A stretch of DNA of 64,000 nucleotides from Bacillota bacterium (GTDB lineage: Bacteria > Bacillota > Sulfobacillia > Sulfobacillales > Sulfobacillaceae): the NCBI GenBank assembly GCA_021784595.1, contig JAJYHT010000002.1:35186-99185 (forward strand). Direction: 5' to 3'. Positions within the stretch are counted from its first letter, which is position 1. Each line of letters opens with the position of its first letter. Positions 27,562 to 37,326 of the stretch are shown here, piece after piece. The notes under the pieces were generated by a model, which was not told the DNA's origin, did not search any database, and was given only the letters and a program-made list of their open reading frames with translations. Made by a program: the position numbers and the translations under genes.

Positions 27562-28391
27562 TGGCACCAGAAAATAATGCCTTGGCCTACGGTGAGCGCT
27601 AGCGCTAAGAGCGGGGATGTGGCAGTATGAGCCCAAAGGCGCCTACCATCCATGGGTACGGTGCCTTTGGCCATGTAATCAATGCGGGATTCCAAAGACC
27701 CAGACCATCCCGGGAGAGGGAGCGCTGTCGACTGTTTGCTGGTGGCTACTAACATGGCTTCGGCCAAGGCGGTGAAGTCGCCGTTTGCCGCTCGAATGGC
27801 GAAAGCATCGGCTCGAATCTCCCGTAGAGCGATGTAGTGGCGGAAAAGAGCATGAAAGGGCGGCAGTGGAACCGCATGGGTGATGCTTTGAATAATGCTT
27901 TGACGCAAGGGATCGTGTGCCAGGATATGATGATATTCATGGTAGCATACTGCTCGGCGCTGTGAAGCGGTCAGAGAGTTCCACAAGCCATTCGAGATAA
28001 TGACCATGGGTGAGAAGATCCCCATGCTGAAAGCATACCTTTCATTATCCGGCGATATAAACCACTGGTTGGCTTTAGTCAAACCCGCTTGGTCTGCAAA
28101 CGGTAAAGGCTCCAAGACGGGCGCCAGTTGTTGGAATAAGTGACGGATTGCACGATGCTGGTGCCACCAGGATTGGGTCAATCGAGCCCAAAACCAGAGA
28201 GCTAAGGCCAGTTCTGCCATTAGCAACATTTCAGTTGACAAGGGAGTTGGTCCCATCGACCTCATTTTCTGCCATGCCAAATGATGCCAAGTGATGCTAA
28301 TTGCCACAATGACAGCCACGCCAGCCAGGCCAGCTAAAACGAAAACCAGTTCTGACAGCACCTGGGATATCCAAAGTGTTTTAGTTTTCAT
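27558..28391 (-). CDS. BlaR1/M56-family membrane metalloprotease
   Basis: A membrane protein of about 277 residues with two N-terminal helices, a zinc-protease HEYHH motif about residue 180 and the downstream acidic ligand in ALREIRADAFAIRAA. In BlaR1-type systems the M56 domain triggers loss of the BlaI repressor. No penicillin-sensor domain follows, so the signal here is not a beta-lactam by this route. The start overlaps the stop of the upstream repressor gene, which marks a two-gene operon. Confidence 0.85.
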   Translation of the reverse strand: MKTKTLWISQVLSELVFVLAGLAGVAVIVAISITWHHLAWQKMRSMGPTPLSTEMLLMAELALALWFWARLTQSWWHQHRAIRHLFQQLAPVLEPLPFADQAGLTKANQWFISPDNERYAFSMGIFSPMVIISNGLWNSLTASQRRAVCYHEYHHILAHDPLRQSIIQSITHAVPLPPFHALFRHYIALREIRADAFAIRAANGDFTALAEAMLVATSKQSTALPLPGWSGSLESRIDYMAKGTVPMDGRRLWAHTATSPLLALALTVGQGIIFWCH

Positions 28392-28785
28392 GGGAATGCT
28401 TTTCCTCTTGGACAGCACGTTGATTTTCCTCGCGCCGCAGGGCCAGCAAAGATTCTAGTTTTTGAATCGATTCGGGCTGAATCCGATCAACCGCTTCCAC
28501 AAAATGAACGAGACCAGCTTCTCCTGCTTCACTTAAGAGGGCTTTCACGGTGCGCACTGCACGATCCTGAATAACGGTTTCCGATGGGTTAAAATGATAT
28601 AGGTAATGGCGAGCCTGTCCTTGACGCAACAAAATTTCTTGTTCGACCAATCGATTCATCACGGTGGCTACGGCATTAAGAGAGATGGCCCGCTGTTGAT
28701 TCAACAGCTGGTGGACATCTCGCACCGTTAGGGGCCCGTTGTCTCGAATGATGTCGAGTACCTCATATTTGAGGCTGGCTGACAT
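28381..28785 (-). CDS. BlaI/MecI/CopY-family repressor
   Basis: A 134-residue Penicillinase_R winged helix: LTVRDVHQLLNQ, SLNAVATVMNRLVEQEIL and a C-terminal dimerisation helix. It should repress its own operon until cleaved through the partner M56 protease. AAAGGGG precedes the ATG. A dyad TTACA-TAG-TGTAA lies 31-43 bases upstream and fits the BlaI/CopY TACAnnTGTA operator type. Confidence 0.9.
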   Translation of the reverse strand: MSASLKYEVLDIIRDNGPLTVRDVHQLLNQQRAISLNAVATVMNRLVEQEILLRQGQARHYLYHFNPSETVIQDRAVRTVKALLSEAGEAGLVHFVEAVDRIQPESIQKLESLLALRREENQRAVQEEKHSHEN

Positions 28786-28815
28786 GATGTGGCAACCCCT
28801 TTCGCGTGGGTTATA

Positions 28816-28828
28816 TTACATAGTGTAA
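28816..28828. promoter_or_regulatory. BlaI-type operator
   Basis: Perfect dyad TTACA-TAG-TGTAA just upstream of the BlaI-family gene. It matches the TACA/TGTA half-sites bound by this repressor family and lies where the minus-strand promoter should be. Confidence 0.65.
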
Positions 28829-29142
28829 GATTGTTGGGTTGTGATGTCAATGTGCGTGGGAGTACGTCCGATGGAGAGAAAAAGGCTATCCTGGATCCCC
28901 ATTCGTCAGCCGGAACAGTGCGCCCAGGTGCGAGCTTTGCTTGTGTTAGGGGAGATGCCCCGGGAGTTTCGTCCAAAGCTGGGATGGCGAGGATGTCTAG
29001 TGGATGGCAATTGATATGGTCGTATCCGTTCCATTACGGAAGTTTGCAAGAATAGGATCTAACGGACAGTCCAGTTGGCACTTTACTTTAGGGGACATTG
29101 CGTCATGATTAAAGTGTAATCAAACATGAGGAGGCGGCGGGG
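28829..29142. other. Gene-free stretch between the BlaI operon and uspA
   Basis: No gene is supported here. The 3' part, with an AGGAGG site just before 29143, must hold the uspA promoter. Confidence 0.4.
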
Positions 29143-29619
29143 ATGTTGAAACGTGTAGTGGTAGCGGTCGATGGTTCGGAGGCCAGCTGGGAGGCCTTGG
29201 CATATGCTACGCGGATAGTGGGACATGGCGGTTCGCTCGCGTTGGTTGATGTTAAAGATCTGATGTCATTTTTTCAAGCGACAGCAGGCGTCAGTTATAA
29301 CATGTCGATTGGTGTGGATGTTTCGGAATATGTCAAAGAGTGGGACACTGATGCGGAATTGGTGAAAAAGAAGGCATTAGAGCAGACCAAAGATTTTGAT
29401 GGTCAGGTCGAATGGCATGTCGTGGAATCCACTGACGGCAAGGGCGGTCCGGCAGAGGCTTTAGATTCGTTTGCGCGCAACTGGAACGCAGAGGCTATAG
29501 TGGTGGGACGTCACCATGGGTCTACGTTGATGGAGGGGATGTTTGGAAGCTTTCCACGCTGGCTTGCAACTCACAGCCACTTTCCAACCACTGTAGTGCC
29601 AGTGTCTAAAAAAGACTAA
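29143..29619 (+). CDS. Universal stress protein (UspA family)
   Basis: A 158-residue single UspA domain: VVVAVDGSEASWEAL at the N terminus, AEAIVVGRHHGSTLMEGMFGS for the nucleotide-binding loop, and a final TTVVPVSK strand. The G-2x-G-9x-S pattern is only partly kept, so ATP binding is uncertain. AGGAGGCGG precedes the start. It is followed by a hairpin terminator. Confidence 0.88.
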   Translation: MLKRVVVAVDGSEASWEALAYATRIVGHGGSLALVDVKDLMSFFQATAGVSYNMSIGVDVSEYVKEWDTDAELVKKKALEQTKDFDGQVEWHVVESTDGKGGPAEALDSFARNWNAEAIVVGRHHGSTLMEGMFGSFPRWLATHSHFPTTVVPVSKKD

Positions 29620-29653
29620 CCGAAATGCCGACCATCACCTGTATCGCGGTCAT

Positions 29654-29683
29654 AAAAGGGAGCCATTGGACGAGCTCCCTTTA
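29654..29683. terminator. Hairpin terminator after uspA
   Basis: AAAGGGAGC pairs with GCTCCCTTT across a 10-base loop. The A-rich and T-rich flanks suit either direction, but only the plus-strand gene ends here. Confidence 0.6.
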
Positions 29684-30000
29684 TGTTTATGGTGGATAGG
29701 CAAGGGCCGGATGTCTGGCTTCTTTGCCAGTCCAACGTGAGAATGGGCGATCAGATACCTCGGTGGTATCGAGTTGTGGTTCGTCCTACTACTCCAACCA
29801 TACTCAGCAGCGCAAGAAGCTCGGCCCAACGCACAATTCTCTTTCCCGGTTGAAAACGATGAGTAGCCTTGCCATGTGTCCGTAATGCGATATTGCGCTG
29901 GCAGGGTGGATGGGCTACAAATTTTGGGACGCAAACTCCCATTGATTCCTTTGATGGAGTGGGCGATGATGAAGATGGATAAAGAGAATGGAGGGCAATT
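29684..30000. other. Leader region of the coxLMS operon
   Basis: No supported gene is seen. The ribosome site of coxL (GGAGGG) lies at its right edge, and the operon promoter should be within. Confidence 0.4.
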
Positions 30001-32295
30001 ATGGCATACATTGGGCAACGAATGACCCGTGTGGAAGATGAACGCCTAGTCACCGGCCAGGGTCAATATGTGAGTGATATAACACCCTCGGGAACTCTTC
30101 ATCTGGCTGTGGTTCGCAGCCTTCACGCGCATGCTCGCATCACTCATCTTGATCTGAGCAGTGCACAATGTCTGGATGGAGTCATTGGCGTTTATGGGCC
30201 TGATGACGTACTGCCGATTATGAAGCCTTTCCCGCCAGGAATGGTCGATGCTCGCCTTCAAGCCCGGATGCCTACTCCGCTTGCCACGGGGCGAGTCCAT
30301 TATGTAGGGGAACCAGTGGCCGTGGTCGTGGCGTTGAGCCGGTATATTGCTGAGGACGCCGTCAGACTGGTTGAAGTGAATTATGAACCGTTGCCGGCGG
30401 TGACCGATCCCGTGGCTGGCGAGTATGCCGATCCGATTCACGACGGAGCGGACAGCAACCTGGCGGCCGAGATCGCATACCGGGTAGGTGCAGGAGCCGA
30501 TGCTTTGAAGGATGCCGATCTGGTCGTACAAACCTCTCTGCGCTTGGGCCGCGTGGTGGGACATCCGATGGAGCCCCGCGGCATTGTCGCCATATATGAC
30601 TCGGAGCAGCAAAACCTTTCGGTTTATGCGGGGACGCAGGGAGTGCATGGGTTTAGAAAATCATTGGCAGACATGTTAGGGTTGTCGGAATCTAGGATTC
30701 GTGTGGTGGCGCCGGATACCGGAGGAGGATTTGGGCTTAAAACCCGCATCTATCCTGAGGATGTGCTGGCGGCATATTTGGCCATGCGATTGAACCGTCC
30801 AGTGAAGTGGCAAGGGGACCGCTATGAGGAATTTATTAGCACCAATCAAGAACGCGACCAATGGCATCGTGCAAAAATAGGCGTGAAGCGAGATGGGCGG
30901 ATCGTCGCGGTGGTTGATGAATATTATCAGGATCAGGGCGCCTATACTCCTTCTGGAATCATTGTTGCGGATACCACTGCGGTATCCATCATGGGTCCTT
31001 ACCGAGTGCCTAACTTTGAGGCGGTGGGCAAAGTGGTGGTGACCAATAAAGTCCCGGTCGGGCCCTATCGTGGTGCAGGCAGGCCGCAAGGCACGTTTGT
31101 TATGGAGCGGCTTATGGACCACGCGGCGGATGCCTTAGGGATGGATCGCGTTCAAATTCGACGCATCAATCTTCTCACTCCTGATCAATTGCCCTATCAA
31201 AATGGCATATCATCACGGGGGGCACTGATGACACTACCTTATGGCGAATATCAAAAAACTATGGAGCAGGTCGTGGACGCGATACAATATGAGCAATATC
31301 GAGATACGGTGCGCTGTGAGGGAGATTGGCGGCTTGGGATCGGCATTGCCAATTACTTGGAAATGTCTGGCGGAGTAGGGTTTGAAGGTGCCAAAATGCG
31401 TCTGTTGAGCGATGGCCGAGTTCAAATTGCCACTGGAGCCTCAGGTCAAGGGCAAGGGCATCGCACGGCGATAGGGCAAGTGGCGGCCGATCGGCTGGGA
31501 CTGCCCTTTGAACAAATTGTGGTGGTCGAAGGGGACACCGCCGCCATTGAACGCGGCATAGGTACCTTTGGCAGCCGTACGATGATTATGGCGGGCAATG
31601 CCACGACGCAGGCGGCGAAGGGCTTTCGCCAACGGCTGTTGGCCTTTGCCGCCGACCTGTTCGAGGCTTCGCCAGAGGACTTGATGTGGCAACATGGCAC
31701 TATTTCCGTGTCGGGAGTCCCGGCGCGCGCTCTGTCGTTGGCTCAAATAGCCGAAGAAGCCTTGACTCGTCAACAGGAACTGGAATATGAGGCATACTTT
31801 GATGCGTCGGGGCCAGCGTTTGGAATGGGAACCCACGGGGTGGAGGTAGCGGTAAACACCAAAACCTGGGAAGTCAAGATTCGACAATATCGCATTTGCC
31901 ATGATGGCGGTGTCATCGTCAACCCGCTTTTAGTGGAAGGCCAGACCATCGGGGGCACTGTTCAGGGCCTAGGCACAGCCTTATTTGAAGCGCTGATCAT
32001 CGATCCTGATTCTGGTCAGCCGCAGAACGCGTCCTTTCTTGATTATTTGTTGCCTGGTGCTGGCGAGATGCCAGACTTTATGATTACCGAAGTTGAATAC
32101 CCCGATCCCACCAACCCAGAAGGATTCAAAGGAGTCGCGGAAGGCGGAGTGATGCCCCCGATGGCAGCCGTTTGTGCTGCGATTGAAGATGCTTTGAAAG
32201 AATGGCATGTTAGGGCGGACGTCTTGCCAATAACACCCAATGACATATTTCTGCAAGTGACCAGGGGGGGCGCGCATGAAACCCGCAGCATTTGA
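30001..32295 (+). CDS. coxL: Molybdenum hydroxylase large subunit, form II CoxL-like
   Basis: A 764-residue large subunit of the xanthine oxidase/CO dehydrogenase family, which binds the Mo-cytosine dinucleotide cofactor. The active-site loop reads PYRGAGR, the form II pattern, not the AYXCSFR of proven form I CO dehydrogenases. Other landmarks are IGQRMTRVEDERLVTGQGQYV at the N terminus, GGGFGLKTRIYPED, and VAEGGVMPP with the late Glu. The true substrate may be CO or another small molecule. The stop overlaps coxM by 20 bases. Confidence 0.9.
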   Translation: MAYIGQRMTRVEDERLVTGQGQYVSDITPSGTLHLAVVRSLHAHARITHLDLSSAQCLDGVIGVYGPDDVLPIMKPFPPGMVDARLQARMPTPLATGRVHYVGEPVAVVVALSRYIAEDAVRLVEVNYEPLPAVTDPVAGEYADPIHDGADSNLAAEIAYRVGAGADALKDADLVVQTSLRLGRVVGHPMEPRGIVAIYDSEQQNLSVYAGTQGVHGFRKSLADMLGLSESRIRVVAPDTGGGFGLKTRIYPEDVLAAYLAMRLNRPVKWQGDRYEEFISTNQERDQWHRAKIGVKRDGRIVAVVDEYYQDQGAYTPSGIIVADTTAVSIMGPYRVPNFEAVGKVVVTNKVPVGPYRGAGRPQGTFVMERLMDHAADALGMDRVQIRRINLLTPDQLPYQNGISSRGALMTLPYGEYQKTMEQVVDAIQYEQYRDTVRCEGDWRLGIGIANYLEMSGGVGFEGAKMRLLSDGRVQIATGASGQGQGHRTAIGQVAADRLGLPFEQIVVVEGDTAAIERGIGTFGSRTMIMAGNATTQAAKGFRQRLLAFAADLFEASPEDLMWQHGTISVSGVPARALSLAQIAEEALTRQQELEYEAYFDASGPAFGMGTHGVEVAVNTKTWEVKIRQYRICHDGGVIVNPLLVEGQTIGGTVQGLGTALFEALIIDPDSGQPQNASFLDYLLPGAGEMPDFMITEVEYPDPTNPEGFKGVAEGGVMPPMAAVCAAIEDALKEWHVRADVLPITPNDIFLQVTRGGAHETRSI

Positions 32296-33163
32296 ATATG
32301 TTTGTCCAGACACTCTGGAGGAAGCTTTAAGCTATTTGGACTTGTGGGGAGATTCGGCGAAAATTCTGGCGGGGGGACAAAGTTTAGTGCCCCTGCTAAA
32401 CATGCGTCTAGCTCAACCGCAATATATCATCGACATTAATCGATTGCCTGGTTTAAGCGGCATCACGCGCCATCCCGACACTCGCACCGTAGAGATCGGA
32501 GCTTTGGTGCGACATCATCAACTGATTTCAAATCCTATTCTGCTAGCCCATGCATCCCTTTTAAGCGAAGCGGCTCGATATATTGGACATATAGCCATAC
32601 GCAGTCGCGGAACCATTGGCGGTTCGATTGCGCATGCAGATCCGTCAGGGGAATTGCCACTAGCCGTGACCGCTTTAAGAGGACACCTGAAGGTGCGTTC
32701 TCGACACAGCCAGCGGACTATCCCCATTGAGGATTTTTTTGGAGGCTATTATATGACGGCGTTGGAGCCAAATGAATTGATCTATGCCGTTGAAGTGTTG
32801 GAGTCGCCGATAAGGACCGGGTGTGCGGTGAAAGAATTTCAACGTCGTCATGGAGATTTCGCCTTAGCCTCAGCAGCAGCGGCGATTACTGTTGATGAAT
32901 CCGGAGCGGTCCTGCAAGCCCGAGTAGCGGTGGGGGGAGTAGCCCCAAATGCCGTCACCTGTTCCAAGGTCGAAGAGGCTTTATGCGGCCAGACCAACAA
33001 CAATCAGTTCTCCCTGGCGGCAGAACTGGTCGCTCAGCACATTGATCCGCCTGAGGATATCCAGGCGAGTGCCGATTACCGGCGCCATTTAGCGATTGCA
33101 TTAGCAGCAGAAGCGATTGACAGCGCTTATGAACGGGCACTGTGGGCAAAGGAGGAGGCATAG
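32276..33163 (+). CDS. coxM: Molybdenum hydroxylase FAD subunit, CoxM-like
   Basis: A 295-residue FAD-binding subunit: AGGQSLVPLLNMRLAQP for the first FAD motif and RSRGTIGGSIAHADPSGELP for the second, followed by the CO-dehydrogenase flavoprotein C-terminal domain. It passes electrons from the Fe-S subunit to the acceptor. It is overlapped with coxL and followed after two bases by coxS, an L-M-S order. Confidence 0.92.
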   Translation: MKPAAFEYVCPDTLEEALSYLDLWGDSAKILAGGQSLVPLLNMRLAQPQYIIDINRLPGLSGITRHPDTRTVEIGALVRHHQLISNPILLAHASLLSEAARYIGHIAIRSRGTIGGSIAHADPSGELPLAVTALRGHLKVRSRHSQRTIPIEDFFGGYYMTALEPNELIYAVEVLESPIRTGCAVKEFQRRHGDFALASAAAAITVDESGAVLQARVAVGGVAPNAVTCSKVEEALCGQTNNNQFSLAAELVAQHIDPPEDIQASADYRRHLAIALAAEAIDSAYERALWAKEEA

Positions 33164-33165
33164 GC

Positions 33166-33648
33166 GTGGAAATCACATGTGAAGTCAACGGGCAGCCCGT
33201 AACAGTGGAAGTGGAACCGCACTGGCTTTTGGCCGATGTGTTGAGAAATCAACTTGGTCTGACCGGCTTGCACCTAGGGTGTGAATATGGTGTATGTGGG
33301 GCATGTACCGTGTTGATGGATGGCGAACCGGTGAGATCCTGCTTAAGTTTTGCGTCGCAGGTGGCCGGGCATCAAATCACAACTGTCGAAGGGCTGGCTG
33401 TAGATGGCAAATTAAATCGTGTGCAGACGGCGTTTATTAATCATCACGCGTTGCAATGCGGATTTTGCACCCCGGGATTTTTGGTCACCGGCACCTATCT
33501 GCTGCAACAAGGGAAATTATTAAATAGGGAAGAAATTCGCGAGGCGTTGAGCGGAAACTTATGTCGATGTACGGGATATCAACAAATTGTTGATGCGGTG
33601 GAAGAGGCTGTGAATCAACAGTCGGCTAATGCGGTGGAGTGCGAGTAG
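33166..33648 (+). CDS. coxS: Molybdenum hydroxylase [2Fe-2S] subunit, CoxS-like
   Basis: A 160-residue subunit with two [2Fe-2S] clusters: the plant-ferredoxin-type CEYGVCGACTVLMDG and the C-terminal CGFCTPG with CRCTGYQ. It carries electrons between the molybdenum site and FAD. GTG 33166 is chosen for the strong AAAGGAGGAGG upstream. Confidence 0.93.
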   Translation: MEITCEVNGQPVTVEVEPHWLLADVLRNQLGLTGLHLGCEYGVCGACTVLMDGEPVRSCLSFASQVAGHQITTVEGLAVDGKLNRVQTAFINHHALQCGFCTPGFLVTGTYLLQQGKLLNREEIREALSGNLCRCTGYQQIVDAVEEAVNQQSANAVECE

Positions 33649-33657
33649 AAAGTTAAC

Positions 33658-33679
33658 AGGGGGACCGCGTAGGCCCCCT
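33658..33679 (+). terminator. Hairpin terminator after coxS
   Basis: AGGGGG pairs with CCCCCT across a 10-base loop, followed by TTATTAG. It closes the coxLMS operon. Confidence 0.6.
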
Positions 33680-33774
33680 TTATTAGTATTAGCAATTCGT
33701 ATTAGTGATCATGATGTCATTTGGTGTGATTTCAATATAAGGCATTTTGTCCCGTTCGGCGTCTCAAAAATGTC

Positions 33775-35787
33775 TCAATCTATCACATTATGCTGAAGGC
33801 ATTGCGAGAGATGGGTCAAAGCCTCATTAAGATAGCGGTAGTAGGTTGCTCGGCTTACGTGCAAAGCTTGGGCGCATTCAGTGGCCGATGATCGATAAGG
33901 ATAAAAAGACAATCGCAACACTTCACGATCACGAGGGGTTAGGGGCGCCTTGGGAGGGCCGTCTAATTCCTGGATAAGGCGATCGGCCAGCTTGGAACCA
34001 TCCAACCCCATGTGCAGGGCTACCAAGGATTGGGAAAGCTTAGGTCGATCATGCAGAACGGAGAGGGCATCTTGAAGATCGTTCACGGTAAAGTCTGGCA
34101 TGCCAACTTGTGGTTGGCTCAAGCCTAGCAGATGGGTTACCCAGTCTCCAAAATGTTGGTGCCGCATGTCCAGCGTAAACAGTTCTTCATGGGTGTCTTG
34201 TTCGCAAGAAATATGAAATGGTTGGCTGACAAATCCAAGAGACCGCAGAAAGTCTTTCAGATCGGGGTGTGTAATCAACACCAAAACGATCAAGCCAGCA
34301 CTCAAGGAGAACTGGTCGCGCGCCATGGCCCCCACTAACTCTTGGGTGGAGTATGTGGATTGCCTCTGGTTGACGCCCACCATGACGGTGTAGCTGGCAA
34401 TGGCCTCTTGTTGCGGACAGCGGGTGATCCCTAGTTCACTAGCCAGGAGCCTCTGAACGACTTGGGGATGATACTTTTCAATCAAGGCTAAGGTTTGATC
34501 GTAAAGCGGCAAACCGCAAAACATGGCCTGCGGCGCCCCAGCGCCGTCTCGTGTAACCCGAATGCTCGAGGAGAAGTGCTCGATCACCTCATCGAGTAAT
34601 AGCAGGCTTTGTTCTACCGCCAACGGCAAACTTTGGCGCTGCCAATCACGGACGAATTGGCGTACTGCGGGTGCGTCGTTGGGCTCAAATCCAGTGGTTC
34701 TGAGTTCAGAAGAAGCCATCGTAAGGTCGGCATAGGCCTTGGGAGGAGAAAAAACATCGCGGCAAATCCATAAGAGCTGCTGTACGACAGCGCCTCGTCC
34801 TATTTCGGGCACAGCCTCAAGATCTTTCAGCAGCACCCGGACGGTGCGCTCTCTCATGTTGGAAAACCCGCCCGGGTCACGAACTCTCAGATCGTCAAAC
34901 AGTGCGGACTGTGCTAATTCGTGTAGTCCCACCCCGAGGCGGGTGCGGCGCATAAATGACAATTGCTTGAGTGCGTGATACTGCCGGACAGTGACCCGTC
35001 GGCCGAGAATTCGTTGCAACAAGTCCTGGTTAGCCTCGGCCACTAGAGTGAGAACATCGACCATGGGTTGCAAATCTTCTTCCGTAATCTCTCGAATTAA
35101 CCTGGCACTTAATGCTTCGGCGACTAATGACCGGATGCGTGTTGGATCTTCATCACGATAGCGCGTGATGGCATCGACGGTTAATGCCAACGCAAGAGGG
35201 TGACCCGCTGCGGGACCGACCAATTCATTGATCTGCTCAGCACCGTTCACACTTCGGCGCAACATAAAGTCGGCGACTTCGGAGTTGGACAACGTATCGA
35301 GATGCCAGACGTCGACATAGGCTTGCCAGCCCGGATCGGCCAACCACGTTCGCATAAGATTAGACCGTGAGGCGACAATGAGAAGGACTCCTTGGTCCGG
35401 CATGTTTCCCATAAACACTTCCCGAAGCCAACCTTCTAAAACATGAATCTCTTCGAAGTTGTCTATTCCGATCACCAATTTAGGCCGCGGCAAAGCCAAT
35501 TGGCTCCACGACTGGTAAGATTGAGGCAATGCTTCTTGAAATCCTTTAGGAGTGCGGTAGCAAGTTCTGCCGTCGACCCAGGTCACCACGGCGTTCTCTC
35601 CTGTCGCCAACTGCAATAAACGGATTAAAAGTGTTGATTTCCCAATGCCACCCATTCCTGTAATGGCAATAATGCGGGTCATGGCATCAGGATTGTTCAG
35701 CCAGGTCTGCACAAAATCACATTCCTGTGCTCGACCTACAAACAGCTTAATGCGTTCGTCGGTGATTGCCATCGACAAGGATCGCAA
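33775..35787 (-). CDS. STAND-type P-loop ATPase regulator with C-terminal HTH
   Basis: A protein of about 670 residues. An NTPase domain has Walker A GMGGIGKST and Walker B LVIGIDNFEEI with a sensor VASRSN. A helical region follows, and a C-terminal segment reads TPRDREVLRLSFYPYRSS then AQALHVSRATYYRYLNEAL, a helix-turn-helix. This is the AP-ATPase/MalT-like plan of signal-gated regulators. TTG 35787 is chosen because AAAGGAG lies 9 bases upstream; the frame extends further without support. It converges on coxLMS but need not regulate it. Confidence 0.8.
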   Translation of the reverse strand: MRSLSMAITDERIKLFVGRAQECDFVQTWLNNPDAMTRIIAITGMGGIGKSTLLIRLLQLATGENAVVTWVDGRTCYRTPKGFQEALPQSYQSWSQLALPRPKLVIGIDNFEEIHVLEGWLREVFMGNMPDQGVLLIVASRSNLMRTWLADPGWQAYVDVWHLDTLSNSEVADFMLRRSVNGAEQINELVGPAAGHPLALALTVDAITRYRDEDPTRIRSLVAEALSARLIREITEEDLQPMVDVLTLVAEANQDLLQRILGRRVTVRQYHALKQLSFMRRTRLGVGLHELAQSALFDDLRVRDPGGFSNMRERTVRVLLKDLEAVPEIGRGAVVQQLLWICRDVFSPPKAYADLTMASSELRTTGFEPNDAPAVRQFVRDWQRQSLPLAVEQSLLLLDEVIEHFSSSIRVTRDGAGAPQAMFCGLPLYDQTLALIEKYHPQVVQRLLASELGITRCPQQEAIASYTVMVGVNQRQSTYSTQELVGAMARDQFSLSAGLIVLVLITHPDLKDFLRSLGFVSQPFHISCEQDTHEELFTLDMRHQHFGDWVTHLLGLSQPQVGMPDFTVNDLQDALSVLHDRPKLSQSLVALHMGLDGSKLADRLIQELDGPPKAPLTPRDREVLRLSFYPYRSSATECAQALHVSRATYYRYLNEALTHLSQCLQHNVID

Positions 35788-36097
35788 CCGGCATCGCTCC
35801 TTTGTTTCATGATAGTCTAAAATTCTCCTAAACAGTGCAAAATTCCTGCCAAGTTTACACAATTGAGGCAAAGTCAGCAGAAACCGGATCAATGCCGCGC
35901 ATTGAGGGGCTGATAGAGAGAGGGTTATGGGGTCCTAAATTGCAGGCGTGCCCAGGGATAGTCTCGACATGGGTGTGTTAAAATGATTAAGAACATATGA
36001 TTGCTCGATAGCTCCAGCATATCTTGGGGCGAAGGGAGAATTTGCAAACCTGGAGCAGAACCAAATGCTATACGTTTATTTCAGGGGGTGTGCAAGA
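35788..36097. other. Intergenic region between divergent STAND regulator and isochorismatase genes
   Basis: No supported gene is seen. It should hold divergent promoters. Confidence 0.4.
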
Positions 36098-36622
36098 ATG
36101 TTAGAAGCTCTATTGGTCATTGATGTGCAAATGGCCATGTTTGATCCCAGGGATCCGGTATGGGGCGGTGAGCAGTTGCTGAACCAGATTGCTTATTTGA
36201 TAGAAGAGGCTAGAAAAAAACAGGTATTGGTGGTCTACGTCCAACATGATGGGCCCCCGGGAAGTCCCTTGGACCCTCATTCGGCGGCCCATGCCATTCA
36301 TCCCCGTGTGGCACCTCAGATCGGCGACCCAATAGTCCACAAAACCACGCCTGATAGTTTTTACCGCACCCCATTGGATCAATGGCTGCGGGGCCATGGG
36401 GTTGACAAACTAGTCATCACCGGAATCCAGACGGAAATTTGCATTGATGCCACGTGTAAAAGCGCGGTCAGTCATGACTATGCAGTTACCCTGGCAGGGG
36501 ATGCCCACTCGACCTGGGGACGTGAATCCCTATCGGCAGAAACTATTGTTGCGCACCATAATTCGGTAATTGGCGAATGGTTTGGACGGGTGGCAAGGTC
36601 CAAAGATCTGTGGCAGGGCTAA
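36098..36622 (+). CDS. Isochorismatase-family cysteine hydrolase
   Basis: A 174-residue hydrolase of the nicotinamidase/isochorismatase fold. The catalytic triad is visible: Asp in LLVIDVQ, Lys in IVHKTTPDSFYRT and Cys in GIQTEICIDATCKSA. The substrate could be an amide or isochorismate-like compound. ATG 36098 is chosen over an upstream in-frame ATG at 36065 because CAGGGGGTG precedes it. It overlaps the convergent membrane protein gene by four bases. Confidence 0.9.
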   Translation: MLEALLVIDVQMAMFDPRDPVWGGEQLLNQIAYLIEEARKKQVLVVYVQHDGPPGSPLDPHSAAHAIHPRVAPQIGDPIVHKTTPDSFYRTPLDQWLRGHGVDKLVITGIQTEICIDATCKSAVSHDYAVTLAGDAHSTWGRESLSAETIVAHHNSVIGEWFGRVARSKDLWQG

Positions 36623-37326
36623 TCGACTGGCAAGTCGGTCGTCTCGAGGGAGCTTGGCATTGGGGGGGCTTTAGATTCCGCGTCTTCTCGGGTTTTAGGG
36701 ATAGCCATCATCCATAGGGCGAGGGCGGCGAACCATAAAGGCAGGAAAATTTCCGCGAGCGGCACCAGCACCGCTAACGGGCTCCACAGCACAAAAAGAG
36801 TGCTAATGAGAGTAAGAATGCCCAACGCCAATCCCGACCACGACAACAGATTGGGCAGGGTGCGGTTTCTTAAACCGATTACGGCTATGGCCGAGCCAAG
36901 CACGGTCAGGGACAGCAATGTGATGATAGCGGGGTCTATGGTCCAAAACACTTGATAGCCCGCCAGCACCAAGACAGGAGATTGTGCCTGCGGCAAGTAG
37001 TAACTCACGCTCAATAGGATGGCATTGCTGGCCAAGGCTAGGATGACGTAGGCGTATAAGCCGCCAGATGCCACCGTATGGAGCATTTGATTACCGGCTT
37101 GACCGGAACTGTGGACGGCAGCCATTGCACAACTGGCGAAGATCAAGAACAATAAGGCCACTACAATGCCCCAAAAAGTAGTGATAGTCAGCGCGTTAAA
37201 ATTATAATGCAGATATCTAAGGATATCTTGAGGTGGGGCTCCGGGGCCCGGCGGCACCAGGATGAAATGCATAAATAGCGTATAGACAGACCAAATCAAG
37301 CCAAACCCTGCAATTATTCGTTTCAT
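36619..37326 (-). CDS. Polytopic membrane protein of unknown function
   Basis: A 235-residue protein with about seven hydrophobic segments. The N terminus begins IIAGFGLIWSVYTLFMHF, and the C terminus is a short charged tail. No family motif is seen. GAAGGAG precedes the ATG. It is divergent from the zinc-ribbon protein gene. Confidence 0.7.
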   Translation of the reverse strand: MKRIIAGFGLIWSVYTLFMHFILVPPGPGAPPQDILRYLHYNFNALTITTFWGIVVALLFLIFASCAMAAVHSSGQAGNQMLHTVASGGLYAYVILALASNAILLSVSYYLPQAQSPVLVLAGYQVFWTIDPAIITLLSLTVLGSAIAVIGLRNRTLPNLLSWSGLALGILTLISTLFVLWSPLAVLVPLAEIFLPLWFAALALWMMAIPKTREDAESKAPPMPSSLETTDLPVD

